Part shown: positions 25,850 to 34,537 of the stretch, one piece after another | Layout: each line of letters opens with the position of its first letter | Numbering within the stretch: the stretch's first letter is position 1 | Origin: Bacteroidota bacterium | Lineage (GTDB): Bacteria > Bacteroidota > Bacteroidia > Chitinophagales > Saprospiraceae | DNA: 64,000 nucleotides | Assembly: GCA_016124585.1 (NCBI GenBank) | Contig: WGNL01000017.1 | Coordinates: 62,001-126,000, forward strand | Reading direction: 5' to 3' | Translations under genes and position numbers: made by a program | Notes under the pieces: generated by a model | What the model was told of the DNA's origin: nothing | Databases searched by the model: none | The model's input: the letters and a program-made list of their open reading frames with translations, nothing else

Positions 25850-27184
25850 ATGAAACTCTGGTCCAACACACAGAATGTCAACGATTTAGTTGAAAAATTT
25901 ACCATCGGGCAAGACAACATCCTTGACCTACGGCTGGCTCGTTTCGATGTGCTGGGCACATTGGCACACATCGAAATGCTGACCTCCATCGGCTTGCTTA
26001 CAGCGGAGGAATTGGCCGTTTTGCAGCCTGCTCTTCGAGCAATTTTGGGGCAAATCGAGGCGGGCGAGTTCACCATCGAGCAGGGGGTGGAGGACGTGCA
26101 TTCGCAGGTCGAACTACTGCTCACCCGCTCCCTCGGCGATGTGGGTAAGAAAATCCACTCGGGCCGTAGCCGAAATGACCAGGTACTGGTGGACCTTCGC
26201 CTGTTTTTCCGAAGCGAAATCCGGGAGGTGACGGGGCTGGTCGGCGAGTTGTTCGAAGTGCTGATGGCACAGGCAGCGGCGCATGAAGACGTGCCGATGC
26301 CCGGCTACACGCACACGCAGGTGGCGATGGTCTCGTCCTTCGGGCTGTGGTTCAGCGCCTACGCCGAGTCGCTGGTGGACGACCTGAGACTGTGGCAAAG
26401 CGTTTTTGAAATTGTCAATCAAAACCCGCTCGGCTCAGCGGCGGGTTACGGCAGCTCGTTCCCGCTCGACCGCCGCATGACGACCCAGCTTTTGGGATTT
26501 AATGACCTGAATTACAACGTGTTGCATGCGCAGATGGGGCGGGGAAAATCGGAGCAATTCCTCGGCTTTGCAATGGTCGGACTGGCTGCCACGCTCAGCA
26601 AGTTCGCCGCTGACGTCTGTCTTTTCAACAGCCAGAACTTTGGTTTTTTGAAACTGCCCGTGGAATTCACGACGGGCAGCAGCATCATGCCGCACAAGAA
26701 AAATCCCGATGTTTTCGAGCTGATACGTGCCCGTTGCAGCCGAATGCAAACGCTGCCGCAACAGGTATCCGCCGTCACCACCAACCTCACGAGCGGCTAC
26801 CACCGGGATTTTCAGATTCTGAAGGAAACCGTTTTTCCCACCATAGAGGAACTCAAAAACTGCTTGCGGTTGGCCATTTTGAGCATCCCAAAATTCGAGG
26901 TGAACGAGCATATTTTAGCCGATGAAAAATACCGCTACCTGTTCACGGTGGAAGTGGTGAACCAGCTTGTACTGGATGGGATACCTTTCCGGGAGGCGTA
27001 TCGACAAGTTGCGAAGCAGGTGGAAGAGGGGACGTTCCGATTCGAGGGCGAAATCAGCCACACACACGAGGGGAGCATCGGCAACCTTTGCCTCGGTGAC
27101 ATTCGACGGAAGTACGGGGAGGTTCTGGCGGGGTTTGATTTTGAGGGAAGTATCGGAGTGGCGGAGCGGCTGGCTGCAAGTTGA
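25850..27184 (+). CDS. argH: argininosuccinate lyase
   Basis: Splits argininosuccinate to arginine and fumarate, the last step. The 444-aa protein starts at ATG 25850 (MKLWSNTQ); sequence before this is repeat DNA. The fumarase/aspartase superfamily signature GSSIMPHKKNPDVFELIRAR is complete, and VHSQVELLLTRSLGDVGKKIH and HSGRSRNDQV match ArgH. It is the last gene of the arginine operon, 85 bp after argE. Confidence 0.95.
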   Translation: MKLWSNTQNVNDLVEKFTIGQDNILDLRLARFDVLGTLAHIEMLTSIGLLTAEELAVLQPALRAILGQIEAGEFTIEQGVEDVHSQVELLLTRSLGDVGKKIHSGRSRNDQVLVDLRLFFRSEIREVTGLVGELFEVLMAQAAAHEDVPMPGYTHTQVAMVSSFGLWFSAYAESLVDDLRLWQSVFEIVNQNPLGSAAGYGSSFPLDRRMTTQLLGFNDLNYNVLHAQMGRGKSEQFLGFAMVGLAATLSKFAADVCLFNSQNFGFLKLPVEFTTGSSIMPHKKNPDVFELIRARCSRMQTLPQQVSAVTTNLTSGYHRDFQILKETVFPTIEELKNCLRLAILSIPKFEVNEHILADEKYRYLFTVEVVNQLVLDGIPFREAYRQVAKQVEEGTFRFEGEISHTHEGSIGNLCLGDIRRKYGEVLAGFDFEGSIGVAERLAAS

Positions 27185-27228
27185 CACTTGAGGAATGACT
27201 ACTTTTGCAAAAGGTAAAAACCTAATTT

Positions 27229-27651
27229 ATGCACATCACCCTACAGCGCCTCAACGACGCCGTCCATTTTGAGGCAAAAAATGACGACGGCAACACCATC
27301 CACCTTGACGGCAGCCCCGACATCGGCGGGGAGCGAAAGGGAGTCCGGCCCATGCAGGCATTGCTCATGAGCTTGGCTGGGTGCAGCAGCATGGACGTGG
27401 TTTCAATTTTAAAAAAAATGCGGCAGCCGCTGGATGATATGCGTGTGGAGGTCATCGGTGAACGGGTGGACGAGATACCAGCTGTTTTCAAAAAAATCCA
27501 CATGCAGTTTTTTTTGAAGGGTGATTTGGATGAGACGAAGGCAAAAAAAGCTATCGGAATGTCGGTCGAAAAATACTGCTCGGTGGCGAGGATGCTGGAT
27601 AAGACAGCGGAGATTTCGTGGGGGCTGGAGATTGAAAAAACTGACCAATAA
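27229..27651 (+). CDS. OsmC/Ohr-family protein
   Basis: A 140-aa OsmC-like protein. The two redox Cys of the family are visible in LAGCSSMDVVSIL (about residue 51) and YCSVARML (about 122). OsmC/Ohr proteins reduce organic hydroperoxides in the cytoplasm; this shorter YhfA-like branch is less well characterised. It starts 44 bp after argH on the same strand and may be partly co-transcribed with the arginine operon, but no functional link is evident. Confidence 0.85.
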   Translation: MHITLQRLNDAVHFEAKNDDGNTIHLDGSPDIGGERKGVRPMQALLMSLAGCSSMDVVSILKKMRQPLDDMRVEVIGERVDEIPAVFKKIHMQFFLKGDLDETKAKKAIGMSVEKYCSVARMLDKTAEISWGLEIEKTDQ

Positions 27652-27668
27652 CCTGAAATTAATCTTTT

Positions 27669-28499
27669 ATGTCAAAAAATACCATAACCGTACTTGGGCT
27701 AGAAATCGTAGTTGAGCGATTTGACAGCGAAGATTATATTTCCCTGACAGACATTGCGAAGCAAACTGAACGGAAGCCCGCCGACACTATTGCCGACTGG
27801 TTAAGGAATGCTTCAACGCTACTTTTCCTTCAAACTTGGGAGTTTTTGCACAACGAAGATTTTAAAGTCGGGCAAATGCACGACTTTAGAATGGGCGCTG
27901 TGGACAACCGAAAAGCGGTCAGCCCGCAACGCTACGTAGAAGAAACTGGGGCCATCGGATTGGTTTCAAGGTCCGGCAGGTACGGTGGCACTTTTGCCCA
28001 TTCGGACATCGCTACGAACTTCTGCAACTGGCTCAGCCCGGAATTTCAGGTGTATTTCATCAAGGAATTCAAGCGGCTAAAAGAAGATGAGGCCGACCGC
28101 TTAGGGCTGAATTGGAACCTTCGTCGGGAACTCGCCAAGGCCAACTACCCCATCCACACGGAGGCAGTTCGCACCAACCTGGTGCCGATGGTTGATTGGA
28201 ACACGAAACGAGAGGGCATGCACTTCGCCAGTGAGGCAGACTTGCTGAACCTCGCTGTTTTTGGAACCACGGCCAAGCAGTGGCGGGAGGCAAATCCCGA
28301 TGCCAAGGGCAACATACGTGACGCTGCGAGCGAGCAGGAACTGCAAGTGCTGTCGAACATGGAAAGTGCCAATGCCTTGCTCATTGACCAAGGCTTCAAC
28401 AAGGAGGAACGTTTTGCCATTCTCTCGAAACGGGCCGCCCGGGAGCTGGATATTTTGGCGGAGGTGAAGGCTGCGCAAGCGTTGAAAAAATTGAAATAG
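27669..28499 (+). CDS. KilA-N domain protein
   Basis: A 276-aa protein whose N-terminal half fits the KilA-N DNA-binding domain: DYISLTDIAKQT, DTIADWLRNASTLLFLQTWE, GRYGGTFAHSDIATNFCNWLSPEFQVYFIKEF split over residues 20-135. The C-terminal half (NYPIHTEAVRTNLVP; KEERFAILSKRAARELDIL) occurs in similar genes in bacteria. KilA-N proteins come from phages and mobile DNA and are often scattered as orphan genes. No other phage gene is near. It starts 17 bp after the OsmC-like gene and ends before a GTCCC/GGGAC hairpin. Function unknown. Confidence 0.85.
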   Translation: MSKNTITVLGLEIVVERFDSEDYISLTDIAKQTERKPADTIADWLRNASTLLFLQTWEFLHNEDFKVGQMHDFRMGAVDNRKAVSPQRYVEETGAIGLVSRSGRYGGTFAHSDIATNFCNWLSPEFQVYFIKEFKRLKEDEADRLGLNWNLRRELAKANYPIHTEAVRTNLVPMVDWNTKREGMHFASEADLLNLAVFGTTAKQWREANPDAKGNIRDAASEQELQVLSNMESANALLIDQGFNKEERFAILSKRAARELDILAEVKAAQALKKLK

Positions 28500-28508
28500 C
28501 TCATTTCT

Positions 28509-28532
28509 ATTCTGTCCCGTTTGGGACAGAAT
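28509..28532. terminator. ATTCTGTCCC/GGGACAGAAT hairpin
   Basis: Perfect 10-bp arms around GTTT, 10 bp after the KilA-N stop. No T run follows, so it may be a repeat element or transcript-end stabiliser rather than an efficient terminator. Confidence 0.55.
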
Positions 28533-28589
28533 AACAACAACTCCTTCATTATCAACCTAATAAACCCTCTCAACTTTATCAACCAAAAA

Positions 28590-29759
28590 ATGCATTTCGA
28601 AACCACCGCCATCCGTACCCAGACCGACCGCACCCAGCACCGGGAGCACAGCACACCCATTTTCCCCACCAGCAGTTTCATTTTTGAGGATGCTGAACAA
28701 ATGCGGGCCATGTTCGCCGACGAGCTGGAGGGCAATATCTACAGCCGTTTCACCAATCCCAGTATGCGGGAATTCGAGGAAAAAATGGCACTGCTCGAAG
28801 GCGTGGAAGATGCCGTGGCCACGGCCAGTGGCATGGCTGCCGTGTTCGCCTCGTTCCTCGCTTTCTTAAAAACGGGCGACCACTTGCTAGCCTCGAAGGC
28901 AGTCTTTGGGTCGAGCTACACCATCATTACCCAATACCTGCCAAAATGGGGCATCAGCTTTGACTGGCTACCGACTGACACCTCAAAATGGCAGGAATTG
29001 GTGAAACCGAATACTAAAATGCTTTTCCTGGAAACGCCCTCGAACCCCGGCCTTGACGTGATTGACCTTGCCTTCACCGGGCAGTTTTGCAAACACAACT
29101 CCTTGATATTCAATATTGACAATTGCTTCGCAACGCCCTACCTGCAACAACCAGTACACTTCGGCGCCGACCTAATCACCCATTCAGCCACCAAGTGGAT
29201 TGACGGCCAAGGCCGGGTTCTCGGCGGCGTGGTAGCTGGCAGTAAAGCGATGATTGCGGATGTGAAAAAACTTTGCCGCAGCACAGGGCCTTCCCTCTCG
29301 CCATTCAATGCTTGGGTGTTGTCAAAAAGCTTGGAGACACTGGCCGTCCGCATGGATAGGCATTGCGAGAATGCTCTTTTGCTTGCGCAATTTTTGGAGC
29401 AAAACGGGCAGGTTGCACGGGTCATTTACCCCTTCCTCGACTCACATCCAATGTGTACCGTTGCAAAGCAACAAATGAAAAAAGGCGGCGGTATCGTGGC
29501 CTTTGAAATCAAGGGCGGATTGGAGCAGGGTCGCCGTTTTTTGAACGCCGTCGAGATGTGTTCACTCTCCGCCAACCTCGGTGATACCCGCACCATCGTC
29601 ACACACCCGGCCAGCACCACCCACGCCAAACTGACCGAAGAAGCCCGGCAGGACGTGGGCATCACGAATAGCCTCGTGCGGGTATCGGTGGGTCTGGAAC
29701 ATATTGACGATATTGTGGTGGATATTGACAATGCATTGAAAATGAGTTCCTTACAATAA
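28590..29759 (+). CDS. metZ: O-acyl-homoserine sulfhydrylase (Cys/Met metabolism PLP enzyme)
   Basis: A 389-aa Cys/Met-metabolism PLP enzyme that makes homocysteine from an O-acylated homoserine and sulfide. The start ATG 28590 gives MHFETTAIRTQTDRT. The PLP site is in LITHSATKWIDGQGRVLGG (Lys), with the upstream NIDNCFATPYLQQP, and the family opening STPIFPTSSFIFEDAEQM is clear. The adjacent metX acetylates homoserine, so O-acetylhomoserine is the likely substrate. The two genes are separated by a 33-bp palindrome (29765-29797). Cystathionine-forming activity cannot be excluded. Confidence 0.88.
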   Translation: MHFETTAIRTQTDRTQHREHSTPIFPTSSFIFEDAEQMRAMFADELEGNIYSRFTNPSMREFEEKMALLEGVEDAVATASGMAAVFASFLAFLKTGDHLLASKAVFGSSYTIITQYLPKWGISFDWLPTDTSKWQELVKPNTKMLFLETPSNPGLDVIDLAFTGQFCKHNSLIFNIDNCFATPYLQQPVHFGADLITHSATKWIDGQGRVLGGVVAGSKAMIADVKKLCRSTGPSLSPFNAWVLSKSLETLAVRMDRHCENALLLAQFLEQNGQVARVIYPFLDSHPMCTVAKQQMKKGGGIVAFEIKGGLEQGRRFLNAVEMCSLSANLGDTRTIVTHPASTTHAKLTEEARQDVGITNSLVRVSVGLEHIDDIVVDIDNALKMSSLQ

Positions 29760-29764
29760 GTATT

Positions 29765-29797
29765 AACGTCGGCGAGGTTTAAAACCTCGCCGACGTT
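29765..29797. repeat. AACGTCGGCGAGGTTT palindrome, copy B
   Basis: Same arms as the copy at 22744-22776, with A rather than T as the central base. It lies between metZ and metX. Confidence 0.9.
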
Positions 29798-29809
29798 TTG
29801 ACGAAGACT

Positions 29810-30862
29810 ATGCAGCAAACGACCTATACCATCCCTGTCCACATCCCCGACCTGAAATTCTTTCATTCTCCCATACCCTTCCAATTGGAAGCTGGCGGCG
29901 TTTTGTCGGAATTGACCATCTCATACCACACCTACGGCACGCTGAATGCCGAGCGGAATAACGTTATTTGGGTTTGCCATGCGCTCACTGCCAACTCGAA
30001 TGTGGCGGACTGGTGGGCAGGGCTTTTTGGGCCGGGCAACGTCTTCGACCCAGAGCGGTATTTCATCGTTTGCGCCAACATCATTGGCTCGTGTTACGGC
30101 AGTACGGGGCCACGAAGCATCAACCCAGCAACTGGCAAGGCTTATGGGTTGGATTTTCCATTGGTGACAATTCGGGATTGGGCGCAGGCACATGATTTGC
30201 TCCGAAAACACCTTGATATTGAGGAAATTGCGCTTTGCATCGGCGGCTCGTGCGGGGGGCATCAGGTATTGGAGTTTGCCTATCTTTTACGCCATCGACT
30301 CAAAAAAATGGCGCTGCTGGTGACGAGTGCACGGGAAACTGCATGGGCCATCGCCATCCACGAAGCACAGCGAATGGCTATGCAGGCTGACCCCAGTTTT
30401 TACGAAGACAAAGATGACGGCGGCGCTGGCGGCATGCGGGCGGCAAGGGGATTTGGGCTGGTCACCTATCGTACTTTTGAAGCATATCAGCATGGACAGA
30501 CCGATACGGATGAAAAGTTAAACAATTTAAAATCAGCGAGTTATATCCAGTATCAAGGCAAAAAATTGGAAATGCGGTTCTATGCCCAATGTTACTGGTT
30601 TTTATCGAAGGCGCTTGATTCTCACAATGTCGGGCGAGGGCGAGGTGGCGCTGCGACAGCGCTTTCAGAAATTGGCATCCCCGCATTGGTGCTGTCTATT
30701 GACTCCGACTTGTTGATTCCGCCAAGTGAGCAGCGTTTCCTAGCGCAACATTTACCGCAGTCGGAATATGTGGAGCTTGCCTCGCCGTTTGGACATGATG
30801 GGTTTTTGATTGAAACGGAACGGATTAGGGAAATTCTTCAGTCATTTATCGATAGTCATTAG
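29810..30862 (+). CDS. metX: homoserine O-acetyltransferase
   Basis: An alpha/beta-hydrolase fold enzyme of 350 aa that transfers an acyl group from acyl-CoA to homoserine. ATG 29810 is preferred to an in-frame TTG inside the palindrome. The nucleophile is the Ser of CIGGSCGGHQVLEFAY (usual form GGSMGG; Cys replaces Met). The acid is in LSIDSDLLIPP and the His in SPFGHDGFLIE. CHALTANSNVADWW and GSCYGSTGPRS match the family. With metZ it supplies homocysteine for methionine. The stop is followed at once by a CATTAG/CTAATG repeat. Confidence 0.9.
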   Translation: MQQTTYTIPVHIPDLKFFHSPIPFQLEAGGVLSELTISYHTYGTLNAERNNVIWVCHALTANSNVADWWAGLFGPGNVFDPERYFIVCANIIGSCYGSTGPRSINPATGKAYGLDFPLVTIRDWAQAHDLLRKHLDIEEIALCIGGSCGGHQVLEFAYLLRHRLKKMALLVTSARETAWAIAIHEAQRMAMQADPSFYEDKDDGGAGGMRAARGFGLVTYRTFEAYQHGQTDTDEKLNNLKSASYIQYQGKKLEMRFYAQCYWFLSKALDSHNVGRGRGGAATALSEIGIPALVLSIDSDLLIPPSEQRFLAQHLPQSEYVELASPFGHDGFLIETERIREILQSFIDSH

Positions 30863-30915
30863 CCATTGCGACATTGGTCTTTTCAGGAGTAATAGCTCAA
30901 TGACTAATGACCACT
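30843..30915. repeat. ATGACTAATGACC-family repeat between metX and the symporter
   Basis: ATAGTCATTAGCCATTG on the left faces CAATGACTAATGACCACTAG on the right. The right end supplies the last codons and stop of the minus-strand symporter (Gly-His-stop). The same family is at 42279-42361. Confidence 0.7.
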
Positions 30916-32607
30916 AGCCTCCCCTGCCCCTAGCGGTATCCGAATGTCCTCCACCAAATGCTGAATATGCTCCGGTGGTGGCGGTGTCAGCCTGGACACG
31001 GTAATGGTGATGACCATGTTTACCAGCATGCCAATCGTACCGATGCCTTCCGGAGAAATGCCGAATAGGTAATTTTTTTCGCTCCAGCCTCCGAACTTGA
31101 AGCCGACAATATAAACCACAGTGAACAGCAATCCGATAACCATCCCAGAAATGGCGCCCTGCTTGTTCGTGCGTTTATCAAAAATGCCCAAAATGATGGC
31201 TGGAAAAAACGACGAGGCTGCCAAGCCGAAGGCGAATGCCACAATCGCCGCTACAAAATCCGGTGGGTAAATGCCAATCAGACCCGCCAGCAATACAGCC
31301 ACACCCGCCGCTACACGCGCTGCCAGCAGTTCATTCTTTTCCGAAATATCAGGTTTGATGGCATTCTTCAGCAGGTCGTGCGAGATGGCCGAGGAAATGA
31401 CGAGCAGCAGTCCCGCAGCCGTACTGAGTGCTGCCGCCAAGCCGCCCGCCGCCACAAGGCCAATGACCCAAGCGGGCAAGCCTGCAATCTCCGGATTGGC
31501 CAACACCATGATGTCCCTGTCGATGCTCAACTCGTTTCCTTTCCAGTTTTTTTGCTCCGCAACAGCCAGGAAATCGGCGTCCTTGCTCTTGTCGTTGTAG
31601 TATTGAATAAGGCCGTCGCCATTCTTGTCCTCGAATTTTATCAGGTCGGCTTTCTCCCATTTTTTGAACCAAGCGGGCGCTTCTGAGTAAGTCGAGTTGG
31701 GTACGGTTTGGAGCAAATTGGTGCGTACAAATACCCCAATGGCCGGAGCGGTCGTGTACAAAATAGCGATGAAAAGCAGCGCCCAACCTGCCGAGGAGCG
31801 CGCATCACGCACTTTGGGGACCGTAAAAAAACGGACGATGACGTGCGGCAGCCCCGCCGTGCCTATCATCAGCGCTGCTGTGATGGCTATCACATCAATC
31901 ATCGGTTTCGAACCGTTGGTATAAGCGGCAAATCCCAGTTCCGTGCTGAGGCCGTCGAGTTTATCGAGCATTTGCCCAAAACCCAACTGCGGCACAGGGT
32001 TGCCGGTCATTTGAAAAGAAATGAAAATGGCAGGCACCATGAAGGCAAAAATCAACACGCAATACTGGGCTACTTGGGTGTAGGTAATGCCCTTCATCCC
32101 GCCCATCACGGCGTAAAAAAAGACGATGGCCATGCCGATGATGACGCCTTTTGTCACGTCAATTTCGAGGAAACGGGCGAAGACGATACCCACGCCCCGC
32201 ATTTGCCCGGAGATGTAAGTGAAGGAAACGAACAGCGCACAGATGACCGCCACGACACGGGCCGTCTGTGAATAATAGCGGGTGCCGATGAAGTCCGGTA
32301 CGGTGAATTTGCCGAATTTCCGAAGGTATGGCGCCAGCAGAAGTGCCAGCAGCACATAACCACCCGTCCAGCCCATGAGGTAAACGCTGCCGTCGTAGCC
32401 AGCGAACGAAATGATGCCCGCCATCGAAATGAACGATGCCGCCGACATCCAATCTGCCGCTGTGGCCATGCCATTGATGATGGGTGGAACGCCGCCGCTT
32501 GCCACGTAAAAATCCTTGGTAGATTTCGCCCTCGACCAGATGGCGATGCCGATGTAAATGGCGAAGGAAATGCCCACCATGATGAGGGTCCAGGTCAGTA
32601 CAGTCAT
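30904..32607 (-). CDS. sodium:solute symporter, large subunit (ActP-like, partner of DUF4212)
   Basis: A 567-aa SSS-family membrane protein with about 13 hydrophobic segments. It shows AKSTKDFYVASGGVPPIINGMATAADWMSAASFI at the N-terminus and FGLAASSFFPAIILGIF later, the pattern of the acetate symporter-like group that pairs with DUF4212. A periplasmic loop has a Ca-binding-like stretch EDKNGDGLIQYYNDK (about residue 315). The DUF4212 gene lies 39 bp upstream in the same transcript. The substrate is probably a short carboxylate but cannot be read from sequence. Confidence 0.88.
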   Translation of the reverse strand: MTVLTWTLIMVGISFAIYIGIAIWSRAKSTKDFYVASGGVPPIINGMATAADWMSAASFISMAGIISFAGYDGSVYLMGWTGGYVLLALLLAPYLRKFGKFTVPDFIGTRYYSQTARVVAVICALFVSFTYISGQMRGVGIVFARFLEIDVTKGVIIGMAIVFFYAVMGGMKGITYTQVAQYCVLIFAFMVPAIFISFQMTGNPVPQLGFGQMLDKLDGLSTELGFAAYTNGSKPMIDVIAITAALMIGTAGLPHVIVRFFTVPKVRDARSSAGWALLFIAILYTTAPAIGVFVRTNLLQTVPNSTYSEAPAWFKKWEKADLIKFEDKNGDGLIQYYNDKSKDADFLAVAEQKNWKGNELSIDRDIMVLANPEIAGLPAWVIGLVAAGGLAAALSTAAGLLLVISSAISHDLLKNAIKPDISEKNELLAARVAAGVAVLLAGLIGIYPPDFVAAIVAFAFGLAASSFFPAIILGIFDKRTNKQGAISGMVIGLLFTVVYIVGFKFGGWSEKNYLFGISPEGIGTIGMLVNMVITITVSRLTPPPPEHIQHLVEDIRIPLGAGEASGH

Positions 32608-32608
32608 T

Positions 32609-32646
32609 TTGATGTGATTGGTGATTAGTGAATGGTGACTGGGAAA
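32609..32646. repeat. GTGATTGGTGATTAGTG repeat between the symporter subunits
   Basis: A short tandem of GTGATTGGTGATTAGTGAATGGTGA type fills the gap between the two symporter genes, like the other short-word repeats found at gene ends in this window. Confidence 0.5.
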
Positions 32647-32901
32647 TCACTTGCCCTCTCCTACCCCGTGGCGTTCATCGAGGCGGTTCATCAGTTTTAC
32701 ATAAATGAAAATGAGGATGACGAAGACGTAAATGGATCCGTTTTGGGCGAACCAGAAACCGAGCTTGAAGCCGCCGATTCGAACCGTGTCCAGTTGTTCC
32801 CGAAAGAGGATGCCGCAGCCGTAGGACACCAGAAACCAGACAGCGAGCAAAATGGCGAGATAGCGCAGGTTGGTGCGCCAGTATTGTTGAAGGTTTTTCA
32901 T
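32647..32901 (-). CDS. DUF4212 protein, small symporter subunit
   Basis: An 84-aa membrane protein with two hydrophobic segments (YLAILLAVWFLVSYGCGILF and GSIYVFVILIFIYVKLM), matching the DUF4212 family (putative solute:sodium symporter small subunit). Genes of this family almost always precede an ActP-like SSS gene, as here. It probably assists assembly or function of the large subunit in the inner membrane. The exact role is not known. Confidence 0.88.
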   Translation of the reverse strand: MKNLQQYWRTNLRYLAILLAVWFLVSYGCGILFREQLDTVRIGGFKLGFWFAQNGSIYVFVILIFIYVKLMNRLDERHGVGEGK

Positions 32902-33001
32902 GTAGCCAGTTAGTTTTGCTGGCCTAATGATAGGGACTATCCTTCGGAAAACCGAAACTGGCCGCGCTTATTTGGTATTGGTTGGAAAAATAAAGTACGC
33001 T

Positions 33002-34531
33002 TCAAAGCGCCGCCACAAGAGAAGCATCCTTGGTTTCCAACAGCGAACTACCCATCAAATATTCGTCCACCTTGCGGGCACACTCCCGCCCCTCGCTGAT
33101 GGCCCATACCACGAGTGACTGCCCACGGCGCATATCGCCAGCACAGAATATCTTCGGAATGGTAGTCTGGTAACTCCGCTCCGGTGCCCGCACATTGCCG
33201 ACGCCGGTGGTCTCCACGCCAAGCTGTTCAAGCATCCCTTCTTTTTGAGGGTAAAGGAATCCCATCGCCAGCAATGCCAGTTCGCAAGGGATTTCCCGCT
33301 GAGTGCCAGCCACCTCCGTGAAACCTGCCGGACGGCCATCCTTTGCGCCAGCCCATTGAATATCAACGACTTGCAATGCCCGAAGCTTACCGTTTTCATC
33401 GCCTAAAAATGCTTTGGTCAAAATAGCAAACTGCCGCTCACAACCCTCCTCGTGCGAGGTCGTGGTTTTGAAAATCATCGGATAGGTGGGCCAAGGCATA
33501 TTCGGGGTGCGCTCCATAGGAGGCGTTGGCATGAGTTCGAGTTGCGTGACGGAGGCTGCTCCTTGGCGGTTGGAAGTGCCTACGCAGTCGCTGCCTGTAT
33601 CACCACCGCCGATGACGACGACATGCTTGCCGGTCGCGGTAACACGGTCTGCCAGACCGTGCGTTTCCGCTGGTAGGTTGTCTGAATTTGAAGTGGGGAA
33701 GCACGGACTGGCAGTCCGTGTTACGGCCACTGCCTTATTCTGTTGTTTCAAAAAATCCATCGCAAAATGGACACCATCCAGTTCCCGACCGGGCACGGTC
33801 AAATCCCTTGGAATCGTCGAGCCGCCCGCTAACACGATGGCGTGGAACTCCCGCAACAGGTCGCCGACGGGGACGTTTTTGCCCACGTTTGCATTGCAAC
33901 GAAACTCGACCCCTTCCTCCTCCATCAAATTAATGCGGCGGTCAACGACTGATTTTTCCAATTTGAAATCGGGGATGCCGTATCGGAGCAGCCCGCCTGG
34001 TGCGTCGTCCCGTTCGAAGACGGTGACCAAGTGCCCAGCGCTGTTGAGTTGCGCAGCAGCAGCAAGTCCTGCCGGGCCGGAGCCGACTACGGCGACTTTT
34101 TTACCCGTTCGGGCAATGTGCTGCTTGGCTTTCACGTAGCCCCGCTCGAAGGCGATTTCGATGATGTGCCGCTCGATTTCCTCGATGGCCACGGGCGGTT
34201 GATTGATGCCCAGCACGCAGGCACTCTCGCACGGAGCAGGGCAGATGCGCCCCGTGAACTCTGGGAAATTGTTCGTGCTGGCGAGTATCTCATACGCCTC
34301 CTCGAACTGCCCCCGATATACGGCGTCGTTGAACTCCGGGATGACATTGCCCAGCGGGCAACCGTTGTGGCAGAACGGGATGCCACAGTCCATGCAGCGG
34401 CCCGCCTGCTTGTTGAGGTCAGTGGTGCTGTACTGCTCGATGAACTCGCCGTAGTGTTTCAGCCTGCTCTCCACAGCTTCCTTGGCGGGAAGCTGGCGGG
34501 TATTTTCTAAAAATCCGGTTGGTTTGCCCAT
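33002..34531 (-). CDS. gltD: glutamate synthase (NADPH) small subunit, with repeat-derived insertion
   Basis: A 509-aa FAD/NAD(P) oxidoreductase that feeds electrons to GltB. N-terminal iron-sulfur Cys cluster CMDCGIPFCHNGCPLGN (about residues 41-57), FAD site VAVVGSGPAGLAAAAQLNSAG, NAD(P) site HVVVIGGGDTGSDCVGT. Between FLKQQNKAV and ATGKHVVV about 25-30 extra residues (TRTASPCFPTSNSDN...) are encoded by two palindromes (33643-33661 and 33702-33720), an insertion not found in other GltD proteins I know. The frame stays open, so the subunit may still work. It is 6 bp downstream of gltB. Confidence 0.92.
   Translation of the reverse strand: MGKPTGFLENTRQLPAKEAVESRLKHYGEFIEQYSTTDLNKQAGRCMDCGIPFCHNGCPLGNVIPEFNDAVYRGQFEEAYEILASTNNFPEFTGRICPAPCESACVLGINQPPVAIEEIERHIIEIAFERGYVKAKQHIARTGKKVAVVGSGPAGLAAAAQLNSAGHLVTVFERDDAPGGLLRYGIPDFKLEKSVVDRRINLMEEEGVEFRCNANVGKNVPVGDLLREFHAIVLAGGSTIPRDLTVPGRELDGVHFAMDFLKQQNKAVAVTRTASPCFPTSNSDNLPAETHGLADRVTATGKHVVVIGGGDTGSDCVGTSNRQGAASVTQLELMPTPPMERTPNMPWPTYPMIFKTTTSHEEGCERQFAILTKAFLGDENGKLRALQVVDIQWAGAKDGRPAGFTEVAGTQREIPCELALLAMGFLYPQKEGMLEQLGVETTGVGNVRAPERSYQTTIPKIFCAGDMRRGQSLVVWAISEGRECARKVDEYLMGSSLLETKDASLVAAL
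33637..33726. repeat. in-frame palindromic insertion inside gltD
   Basis: Two 19-nt palindromes, CACGGTCTGCCAGACCGTG (33643-33661) and CACGGACTGGCAGTCCGTG (33702-33720), lie about 40 bp apart. Both have outer GTAACACGG words in inverted orientation (GTAACACGG on the left, CCGTGTTAC on the right). They code for about residues 268-298 of GltD, in a loop before the NAD(P)-binding strand. Confidence 0.85.
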
Positions 34532-34537
34532 GATGAA

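Noticed and set aside
27669-28532. Prophage remnant around the KilA-N gene
   Set aside because: Only a single orphan gene; no integrase, structural genes or attachment-site duplication.
28500-28589. SAM riboswitch upstream of metZ
   Set aside because: The gap is only about 90 bp and contains a simple hairpin plus a TTATCAACC repeat; no SAM-riboswitch core is recognisable.
31560-31640. EF-hand calcium site in the SSS symporter (EDKNGDGLIQYYND)
   Set aside because: A single loop in a periplasmic segment that, as far as I recall, is usual in this symporter group; not listed as a separate feature or novelty.
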